A DNA stretch of 22,031 nucleotides from Actinomycetes bacterium (lineage in GTDB: Bacteria; Actinomycetota; Actinomycetes; Actinomycetales; Actinomycetaceae). A program made the position numbers and the translations under genes. The notes under the pieces were generated by a model. The model was given only the letters and a program-made list of their open reading frames with translations. It was not told where the DNA came from and did no database searches. Shown piece after piece: positions 14,857 through 20,799 of this stretch (position 1 is the stretch's first letter; each line of letters starts with the position of its first letter). Where the stretch lies: contig JAEWEQ010000021.1 of NCBI GenBank assembly GCA_023389315.1, forward strand, positions 1-22,031. Direction: 5' to 3'.

Positions 14857-14925
14857 GAGCCTCCCGCGCCGGCACGGAGCCACAGCGGTAGCGTTCCACG
14901 CCGCCGTGCCACGGGGCCTCCCGCG
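14857..14925 (+). repeat. Two copies of the GRGCCTCCCGCG intergenic motif upstream of the HNH gene
   Basis: GAGCCTCCCGCG (14857-14868) and GGGCCTCCCGCG (14914-14925) lie 57 bp apart, between the ABC terminator and the HNH gene. An inverted repeat GGCACGG (14871-14877) and CCGTGCC (14904-14910) lies between them. The same 12-mer recurs downstream of the HNH gene and again beyond glgP. Confidence 0.7.
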
Positions 14926-14948
14926 CGTGAGCACGGGCCGGTTCCGAC

Positions 14949-14957
14949 TTATCCACA
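14949..14957 (+). promoter_or_regulatory. Single consensus DnaA box
   Basis: TTATCCACA matches the bacterial DnaA-box consensus at all nine positions. It is isolated, 52 bp upstream of the HNH start codon, so it is not an origin. It could be a DnaA-responsive regulatory site or chance. Confidence 0.4.
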
Positions 14958-15008
14958 GGTGGCCAGCAGACGGTAGGCAACACCTGCAAAGCATGCCACC
15001 CTAGAGTC

Positions 15009-16691
15009 ATGATCAACGTTCCCGGACAACTAAGCGACGAAGAAGTCACCAGCCGCGGAGCGCTCAGCGAAGCCGAAATCCTCGCCCTCACCGGGCTCAT
15101 GCAACGCTTCGAGCGCTTCGGCCTCGAAGCTGCCAACAACCTCCCGCTAGTCGACGCCCTGCGACTCTCCCTAACCGTGGAACGCTACAGCCAAGCCATC
15201 GCCGAACGCCTCACCGCACTAGTTGACAAAACCCGCGCCACCCGGCCACTACGGATCTCCACCGCGGAACTACTCGCCCAACACAAAGGCCTCACCGCGC
15301 GCGAATGCAACGCCTACGTCCTCGCCGCACACCGCCACACCGCCCACCGCGACCTACACCGCGCCTACGCCCACAGCGACGTCAGTCAACGCTCACTGAA
15401 CAAAGTCGCCCACGCCCTCGAAGATTTCGCCAACTACGTCGAACCGGAAGAACTCAACGAAATCGCCAAACGACTCACCCCCGCCGCCATGGGAACCGGC
15501 GCAGGACTAGGGGCCGCCATCCGGCGTGAACGCGACCGCATAGCCCCTGCCGACTCTGAACGCGCCGAACAAATCGCCAAAGAACAAGCCTGGGAAAAAC
15601 GCCACCTAGTATTCAACCGCGGCAAATACGCCGTGAACGTACGCGGATCCATCCCCAACGAACTCGCCGAACCCATCATCGAAGCCATCATGAACCGCTC
15701 CCGAGCCATCCGCGCCCGGCAAATCAACTCAGGTGAACCCACCACCGCGAACCCAGCGCGCACCGCCGACGCACTCGCACAAATCTGCGCCGAAAAATGC
15801 GAAAACCTATCCCACATCCGGCGCCTCCTAGACCTGCGAGACGTGCCCGCCAACGCCACCCCCGCGATGATGCGTCAAGCCATTGTGCTGCGCTACCGCG
15901 GACAGTTCGACCTGCACCGAGAAGCAAGGTTAGTGTCCCCGCAACTGCGTGAAATCGTCCTCGCCCGTGACGGCGGGTGCATCTTCCAACCCTGCCACGA
16001 ACACGCCGCCGCCTGCGAAATCCACCACGTCCTGCCCTGGAGGGAAGGTGGGATGACGAATGCCTCCAACCTGGTGGCACTGTGCCCCGCACATCACGCG
16101 GCTTTCAACCACGACGGCACCGACCCGAACCGTTACAAAATCATCTTCACCGGCGACGGGTACCCGCTGGTAGTACCACCGGAAAACCTTGACCCGCTGC
16201 GACGACCGCAAGCAAACGACCGCTTCAGCTTCGCCCTCCACCCCACTTACCACGCCGCCCACCCGACCGGCGCAAGGCTACCGAAAGCACCCACCCCGCA
16301 ACTGGCCCCGCCCGCCCGGCCCCTGGCCCAAGCCGCCCCGCAACGGTCCAACCCGAGCAGCGGCAGGAAGAAAAAAGCCCGTTCGGCAACGGAAAGGCCA
16401 CAGCCGGAGCGCATACAAATCCCCGGGTTCAAAATAAGCGTCCTGTTGGACGAAAACGGATCACCCCGCCCGCCCGAAGCCTACGACCCGAAATACACTC
16501 GCGAATACGCTGAGAAAATCGTTGCCTCGCACAAACGCACCCCGCCGGTCAAACGCCCCATCCGCAGAATGCAAATGGGTGCGCCAAGCAGCTACCGGTC
16601 CTACGGCAAACGCATCCACCTGCTCACCAAGCCGATCTTCCGCGGCCCACCGCGCATCATTCCCCACGAGGACGACGCGGCCCCCGGCTAG
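15009..16691 (+). CDS. DUF222 / HNH endonuclease (13E12-repeat-like)
   Basis: The 560-aa protein has an alpha-helical DUF222 region (about 20-300) followed by an HNH nuclease domain. The nuclease part has C324 and C329, C336, the double His H339-H340 (EIHHVLPW), N354 (NASNL), C359 and H362-H363 (LCPAHH), all intact, so cleavage activity is plausible. The last 150 residues are Pro/Lys/Arg-rich and probably disordered. Proteins of this build occur in multiple copies in actinobacteria; in mycobacteria they belong to the REP13E12 repeat family, so mobility is suspected, but their role is not settled. The ATG at 15009 has no clear ribosome site; TAGAGT lies just before it and may be a -10 element, so the true start could be different. 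Both flanks carry the CTCCCGCG repeats. Confidence 0.9.
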   Translation: MINVPGQLSDEEVTSRGALSEAEILALTGLMQRFERFGLEAANNLPLVDALRLSLTVERYSQAIAERLTALVDKTRATRPLRISTAELLAQHKGLTARECNAYVLAAHRHTAHRDLHRAYAHSDVSQRSLNKVAHALEDFANYVEPEELNEIAKRLTPAAMGTGAGLGAAIRRERDRIAPADSERAEQIAKEQAWEKRHLVFNRGKYAVNVRGSIPNELAEPIIEAIMNRSRAIRARQINSGEPTTANPARTADALAQICAEKCENLSHIRRLLDLRDVPANATPAMMRQAIVLRYRGQFDLHREARLVSPQLREIVLARDGGCIFQPCHEHAAACEIHHVLPWREGGMTNASNLVALCPAHHAAFNHDGTDPNRYKIIFTGDGYPLVVPPENLDPLRRPQANDRFSFALHPTYHAAHPTGARLPKAPTPQLAPPARPLAQAAPQRSNPSSGRKKKARSATERPQPERIQIPGFKISVLLDENGSPRPPEAYDPKYTREYAEKIVASHKRTPPVKRPIRRMQMGAPSSYRSYGKRIHLLTKPIFRGPPRIIPHEDDAAPG

Positions 16692-16792
16692 TCGCCCGCC
16701 CGTGGCACGACTGACCGTCACCCCGCTCGACAATGGTGGCGGCCAGCAGGCTGCGCGTTGCACGGTGGTTGGCATTTGGTTCGAATACTGTT

Positions 16793-16814
16793 GCCCGTCG
16801 TTCGGCGGGCTTTA
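16793..16814 (+). terminator. Weak terminator downstream of the HNH gene
   Basis: GCCCG (16793-16797) and CGGGC (16806-16810) form a short stem, extendable with TCG/CGG pairs, followed by TTTAG. It is about 100 bp after the HNH stop. The stem is short and the T run is only three bases. Confidence 0.4.
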
Positions 16815-16830
16815 GTGTATGCCGTGGATG

Positions 16831-16935
16831 GGGCCTCCCGCGAAGGCCACCGAGTTAGCTTTTCCGGGCCTCCCGCGAAGGCCACCGGGGGTACTTTGCC
16901 GAGCTTCCCGCGACCGCCAGCGTTGCGCTCCAGCT
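16831..16935 (+). repeat. Tandem array, three units of 35 bp with CTCCCGCG core
   Basis: Units start at 16831, 16866 and 16901, giving an exact 35-bp period. The first 22 bases of units 1 and 2 are identical (GGGCCTCCCGCGAAGG followed by CCACCG). Unit 3 is diverged (GAGCTTCCCGCG, then CGCC-like sequence). Within a unit GGCCT and AGGCC can pair around CCCGCGA, so each unit can form a small hairpin. It lies downstream of the HNH gene and carries the same 12-mer as its upstream flank. Confidence 0.8.
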
Positions 16936-17205
16936 GCAGTATGAACTTTTGACCCTCTGGTCACCGTATATTCGGCAGGCTTTCCAGTGCTTGCCCGCCC
17001 CTGTGCTACACGCCCACTTTCCGCACCCACTTTCCCGCGCCAGCACAAGGAAAAGGCACAGTCACATCAATAAAATTTGTCCTCTAGTCCGCCGGCCGCC
17101 AGCCAATTAACTTAAACCATGACTTTTCCGCGCCACACCAGGCAACATCAGCCCTAAAAGCAACACCAAATGGCCTATAGGCCCCCGCCCCGCCCTCGTT
17201 CGGAC
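16936..17205. other. Gene-free stretch between convergent HNH and glgP genes
   Basis: I see no supported gene or RNA here. It is relatively AT-rich around 17068-17125. It contains the perfect 12-bp palindrome GGCCTATAGGCC at 17172-17183, close to the glgP terminator, with no assigned role. Confidence 0.4.
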
Positions 17206-17236
17206 AAAAAGTTTGGCCCGCCGAAGCGGGCCAAAC
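17206..17236 (-). terminator. Rho-independent terminator of glgP
   Basis: GTTTGGCCCGC (17211-17221), loop CGAA and GCGGGCCAAAC (17226-17236) form an 11-bp perfect stem. On the minus strand TTTTT (17210-17206) follows directly. It begins 15 nt after the glgP stop. Confidence 0.93.
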
Positions 17237-17251
17237 AAAGGTTAGCGACGA

Positions 17252-19615
17252 TTAGATCGCGGAAGCTTCAATCTTCCACACCTCGCGCGCGTAGTCGCGG
17301 ATGGTGCGGTCAGAAGAGAAGCGACCAGAACGCACGATGTTGATCCAGCACTTGCGGGCCCAGTCCTCGCGGTTGGCGTAGTCTTCGGCCATCCGATCCC
17401 GGGCCTCGCGGTAGGCCGCGAAGTCGCCTAGGACGTAGTACACGTCGGCGTCTTCGTAGCCGTTGGAGTTCAGTAGCGACCAGCGCAGGTCGTGGAACAT
17501 GCCCGAGCCGTTGTCATCCAAGGTGCCGTCAATGAAAGCATCCAGGACGCGCTTGAGGCCGGGGACGGTTTCGTACTGGTGGCGCGGGTCGTAGCCTTGG
17601 CGCAGCTGCGGTAGTTCTTCTTCCTTCGCGCCGAAAATGTAGGCGTTGTCATCGCCCACGGCGTCGAGGATTTCCACATTCGCACCATCCAGGGTGCCCA
17701 GCGTGAGGGCGCCGTTCATCATGAACTTCATGTTGGAAGTACCGGAAGCTTCCTTACCGGCGGTGGAAATCTGTTCGGACACGTCAGCCGCGGGGATGAT
17801 CTTTTCGGCGGGCGATACGTTGTAGTTCTCAACGAATACGACCTTCAGCAGGCCGCGAATGCTTTCGTCGTTGTTGACTACGCGCGCCACTTCGTTAATG
17901 AGTTTGATGATGGCTTTGGCACGCACGTAGCCGGGGGCGGCTTTGGCGCCGAAGATGAACACGCGGGCGGGGACATCCAGTTTCGGGTTTTCTTTCAACC
18001 GGAAGTACAGATCCAGCACGTACATGATGTTCAGCAGTTGGCGTTTGTATTCGTGCAGTCGTTTGATTTGCACGTCGAAGATCGCGTCGGGGTCGATTTC
18101 GATGCCTTGACGGTCTTTGATCCACTTGGCGAAGTCAACTTTGTTGGCGTGTTTGATGTCGTTGAGGCGACGGTACACGTCCTCGTTGCCGGCGTTTTCG
18201 AAGCGGGCGAGGACGTCTAGGTCCTTAACCCACGCGTCAGAGCCGGTGACTTCGGTGAGGAGGGCGGACAGGCGCGGGTTGCACTGGTTGAGCCAGCGGC
18301 GCGGGGTGACGCCGTTAGTTTTGTTGTTGAATTTTTGGGGCCAGATCTCGTGCCACTCACCGAGGGTTTCACGTTTGATGATTTCGGTGTGCAGGGCGGC
18401 GACGCCGTTGATGGAGTAGGCCGCGTAGCAGGCGATCCACGCCATGTGAACCATGCCGTTGGAGACGGGCGCCATGTAGTTGATGCGTCCTTCGTCGAGG
18501 CCTTTTTCGGCCATTTCGGCGCGGAAGCGACGGTCGATTTCCCACACGATTTCCATCACGCGGGGGAAGAGCCGGTCAAAGATGGAGATTTCCCAAGTTT
18601 CGAGGGCTTCGGCGAGGACGGTGTGGTTGGTGTAGGCGAAGGTGGCGGCGACGATTTCCCAGGCTTCTTCCCATCCGAGGCCGTGTTCGTCCAGTAGGAG
18701 GCGCATCAGCTCGGGGATGGCGAGGACGGGGTGGGTGTCGTTTAGTTGCACGCAGTTGTATTCGGCGAAGTTGTCCAAAGTGCCGTGTTGGGCCACATGG
18801 TTTTCGACGATTTCTTGGAGGGAGGCGGAGACGAAGAAGTATTGTTGGCGGACCCGCAGGACTTTACCTTCGTAGGTGGTGTCGTTGGGGTAGAGGACGC
18901 GGGAGATGTCCATGGTGCGTTCGCGGTCGACGATGGCGTCGGTGAAGCGTTGGGAGTTGAACGCGTCGTAGTCGAACTCTTCCATGGGTTCGGCTTTCCA
19001 CAGGCGTAGGGTGCCGACGTTGTCGGTGCGATACCCGGTGATGGCGATGTCGTAGGGGACGGCGCGCACGGTGAGGTCGGCGTAGTGCACGTGGCGTTGT
19101 TCTTCTTCGTGGCGGATGACGAAGGGGTAGCCTTCTTCCATCCAGGAGTCGGGGTGTTCGGTTTGGAATCCGTTGCTGAATTCTTGTTTGAACAGGCCGT
19201 AGCGGTAGAGGATGCCGTAGCCGACGACGGGTAGGTCTTGGGTGGCGCAGGAGTCGAGGAAGCACGCTGCCAGGCGGCCGAGGCCGCCGTTGCCGAGGGC
19301 GGCGTCGGGTTCTTGTTCGAGGATGTCGGCTAGTTCAACGCCGGCGTTTTTGGCGGCGGCTTTGGCTTCGTCGATGAGGTTGAGGTTGAGGAGGTTGTTC
19401 AGCAGGGCGCGGCCCATTAGGAACTCGGCGGAGAAGTAGTGTTGGCGCCGTCCTTTTTGGTATTTGCTGGTGGTGGCGTGCCAGTTGTCGGCGATGCGAT
19501 CCACCACGGCGGCAGATAGGCCTTGCCATAGTTCCATACGGGTGGCTGCCTGTGGGGGGCGGCCGGATACAGCTCGGATCTGGGATTCAGTTGCCCGTTG
19601 GAATTCTTCGGTCAT
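17252..19615 (-). CDS. glgP: Glycogen/maltodextrin phosphorylase
   Basis: The 787-aa GT35 enzyme releases glucose-1-phosphate from glycogen or maltodextrins using PLP. Motifs are the N-terminal RRQHYFSAEFLMGR, GNGGLGRLAACFLDS, the dextrin-binding NGVTPRRWL region, FEVQIKRLHEYKRQLLN-type sequence (here FDVQIKRLHEYKRQ) and EASGTSNMKFMMNGAL, where K630 carries PLP. Length and motif set match bacterial phosphorylases. ATG 19615 is chosen because AAGGA lies 7 nt upstream; a GTG at 19633 has a badly spaced site. The gene stands alone with its own terminator. A dyad about 60 bp upstream may regulate it. The sequence does not decide between glycogen and maltodextrin as main substrate. Confidence 0.95.
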   Translation of the reverse strand: MTEEFQRATESQIRAVSGRPPQAATRMELWQGLSAAVVDRIADNWHATTSKYQKGRRQHYFSAEFLMGRALLNNLLNLNLIDEAKAAAKNAGVELADILEQEPDAALGNGGLGRLAACFLDSCATQDLPVVGYGILYRYGLFKQEFSNGFQTEHPDSWMEEGYPFVIRHEEEQRHVHYADLTVRAVPYDIAITGYRTDNVGTLRLWKAEPMEEFDYDAFNSQRFTDAIVDRERTMDISRVLYPNDTTYEGKVLRVRQQYFFVSASLQEIVENHVAQHGTLDNFAEYNCVQLNDTHPVLAIPELMRLLLDEHGLGWEEAWEIVAATFAYTNHTVLAEALETWEISIFDRLFPRVMEIVWEIDRRFRAEMAEKGLDEGRINYMAPVSNGMVHMAWIACYAAYSINGVAALHTEIIKRETLGEWHEIWPQKFNNKTNGVTPRRWLNQCNPRLSALLTEVTGSDAWVKDLDVLARFENAGNEDVYRRLNDIKHANKVDFAKWIKDRQGIEIDPDAIFDVQIKRLHEYKRQLLNIMYVLDLYFRLKENPKLDVPARVFIFGAKAAPGYVRAKAIIKLINEVARVVNNDESIRGLLKVVFVENYNVSPAEKIIPAADVSEQISTAGKEASGTSNMKFMMNGALTLGTLDGANVEILDAVGDDNAYIFGAKEEELPQLRQGYDPRHQYETVPGLKRVLDAFIDGTLDDNGSGMFHDLRWSLLNSNGYEDADVYYVLGDFAAYREARDRMAEDYANREDWARKCWINIVRSGRFSSDRTIRDYAREVWKIEASAI

Positions 19616-19676
19616 TCGTTTGTCCTTCTCCACGTTCCTTCTTTGCGCGCTCCCAGCGAGTTCTCGCGGGGGCGCA

Positions 19677-19696
19677 CTAAACCGAATTTAGTTTAG
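19677..19696. promoter_or_regulatory. Inverted repeat CTAAAC-N8-GTTTAG upstream of glgP
   Basis: CTAAAC (19677-19682) and GTTTAG (19691-19696) flank an AT-rich CGAATTTA. It lies 61-81 nt before the glgP start in an otherwise GC-rich leader. On the minus strand it contains TAAACT and TAAATT, which could serve as -10 elements, although no good -35 is spaced to them. A carbon-control regulator site is possible. Confidence 0.35.
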
Positions 19697-19837
19697 GTGG
19701 TTTTGGCTAGGGACTCGAATATTGGGCTGCATTAGACCGGTTTTTTGGGGGTGAGATCGGTCGCACCCGTGTTTTTCCGAGGACGGTGCGCCCGGCTTGC
19801 GACCGCGGCGGGGGCGGTTTCCTACGCCCGGTGCCAT

Positions 19838-20042
19838 TGCTGAGCTTCCCGCCTGGGTGGGGGCTAAGGCCCCCATGCGCGTGGATTCGGATTCGAATTG
19901 CTGAGTCTCCCGCGTGGGTGGGGAGGTGGATGGGGGAGCTTGAGGCTTTGGGGTCGCCACTAACCAGCCTTGGCTGAGGCTCCCGCGTGGGAGGGCGTGT
20001 TGCGCTAGTGCGTTAACGCGGGTTGCGTGGCTCTCGCGGGAG
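19838..20042. repeat. Third cluster of CTCCCGCG-family intergenic repeats
   Basis: Three related units read GAGCTTCCCGCC (19842-19853), GAGTCTCCCGCG (19903-19914) and GAGGCTCCCGCG (19976-19987). Each is preceded by TTGCT or TTGGCT and followed by TGGGTGGGG or TGGGAGGG. An inverted core CGCGGGAG is at 20035-20042, and degenerate CTCCCACG copies follow to about 20100. A GGGGGC-TAAG-GCCCCC hairpin sits at 19859-19874. The cluster fills the space upstream of glgP, and I see no gene in it. Confidence 0.65.
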
Positions 20043-20110
20043 GTAGCTTAGGCGCTGGGCTCACTCAGGTGTTTTCCACCTCCCACGTCTCTCCCACGCG
20101 CTACATAGAC

Positions 20111-20152
20111 GAATCCCCGGACCTCGACTTTTCGTTGAGTTTCCGGGGATTC
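20111..20152. terminator. Long hairpin next to the partial tRNA-Ser 3'-end copy
   Basis: GAATCCCCGGA (20111-20121) pairs with TCCGGGGATTC (20142-20152), and CTCGAC (20123-20128) continues with GTTGAG (20134-20139) across a TTTTC loop, giving about 17 pairs. On the minus strand it directly follows the partial tRNA 3' end, as a tRNA terminator would. No T run follows, so terminator activity is uncertain. Confidence 0.5.
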
Positions 20153-20155
20153 AGT

Positions 20156-20170
20156 GAGCGGTAGCGGTGG
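20156..20170 (-). repeat. Partial copy of the tRNA-Ser 3' end (attachment-site-like direct repeat)
   Basis: Minus strand CCACCGCTACCGCTC is identical over 15 bases to the last part of tRNA-Ser(CGA), including the acceptor strand, discriminator and three bases beyond (20627-20641). The two copies are in the same orientation and 471 bp apart. No rest of a tRNA is present at this copy. Confidence 0.8.
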
Positions 20171-20626
20171 TGGGTGGTTTCAGGACATCGTTCCGCCATG
20201 TCCCAAGACATCGCTCCCTCCACCTGGGTCGCACCCGATCCAGACCCTTTTTGCGACACGGCAGCCAACCACAACCAGTGAGCTGCTTGCGTCGGGCGCA
20301 CACCGCTACAGCCCGTCGAAACACCGCCTACTGACATGCTCCAGACCCTGGTGCTGCTCAGCGTCAAACGCCCTAATCCCGGCCTCCAAGAAGCAAAATC
20401 AGCCCCCACAACGCAAGATGATTACCCAGACATCCCAATGGAACTGGCGATAATGACAGGCAGGACAAGCTCATTGCTAATGCGAACTGGACTGCACAGA
20501 TGCCACGTAAGACCACGCAAGGCTCCGAAACAACCCATAAAAGCGGAACGATGTCTTGAAACATACCCGCGCCAAAACAACGAAAAATCCCAGGACATCG
20601 AAGGAACGATGCCCTGGGACAACACA
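20171..20626. mobile_element. Probable remnant of an integrated element between tRNA-Ser 3'-end repeats
   Basis: The segment is bounded by 15-bp direct repeats of the tRNA-Ser 3' end, as left by tyrosine-recombinase integration. It has no convincing gene. It carries a recurring motif near both ends: on the minus strand GGAACGATGTCCTG (20194-20181) and GGGAGCGATGTCTTGGGACA (20219-20200), and on the plus strand GGAACGATGTCTTGAAACAT (20545-20564) and GGAACGATGCCCTGGGACA (20603-20621). Such inverted, repeated subterminal motifs are common at transposon ends, but I cannot name a family. The alternative is decayed intergenic DNA after a tRNA duplication and deletion. Confidence 0.5.
20583..20619 (-). 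terminator. Rho-independent terminator of tRNA-Ser
   Basis: TCCCAGGACATCG (20588-20600) pairs with CGATGCCCTGGGA (20607-20619), 13 bp with one wobble and a 6-nt loop. On the minus strand TTTTT (20587-20583) follows. It begins 11 nt after the tRNA 3' end. The stem is built from two inverted copies of the CGATGTCCTGGGA motif. Confidence 0.85.
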
Positions 20627-20629
20627 GAG

Positions 20630-20715
20630 CGGTAGCGGTGGGATTTGAACCCACGGTGGCTATGAACCACACAGCATTTCGAGTGCTGCACCTTCGGCCG
20701 CTCGGACACGCTACC
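20630..20715 (-). tRNA. tRNA-Ser (anticodon CGA)
   Basis: The minus strand gives acceptor GGTAGCG/CGCTACC with discriminator G, an anticodon stem GCAGCA/TGCTGT around CTCGAAA (anticodon CGA), a long class II variable arm (GTGGTTCATAGCCACC) and T arm GTGGG/CCCAC with TTCAAAT. CCA is not encoded. The 86-nt length fits tRNA-Ser. Its 3' end is duplicated 471 bp away. Confidence 0.94.
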
Positions 20716-20754
20716 AGGCTTGCTTTCGCGCGGCTACGCAAAAGCTGCCGTCTT

Positions 20755-20783
20755 ATTGTACCTTATCGGTCCGGCCTCAACAA
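20755..20783 (-). promoter_or_regulatory. Putative promoter of tRNA-Ser
   Basis: On the minus strand TTGTTG (20783-20778), a 17-nt spacer and TACAAT (20760-20755) precede the tRNA by about 40 nt. The -10 is one base from consensus. Confidence 0.6.
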
Positions 20784-20799
20784 TTACGGTGGGTCCGGT

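Noticed and set aside
14949..14957. Replication origin
   Set aside because: Only one DnaA box, no AT-rich unwinding region, and no dnaA/dnaN neighbourhood.
16831..16935. Possible CRISPR array from the 35-bp periodic repeats
   Set aside because: Only three units, the third is diverged, the non-repeated part of each unit is about 13 bp, and no cas genes are in the window.
16812..17048. Minus-strand ORFs of 63-78 codons in the repeat region
   Set aside because: They translate the CTCCCGCG repeats and lack ribosome sites or recognisable motifs.
20101..20409. Minus-strand ORF of 102 codons across the tRNA-Ser relic
   Set aside because: Its end is coded by the hairpin and the tRNA fragment, the composition is not protein-like and there is no ribosome site.
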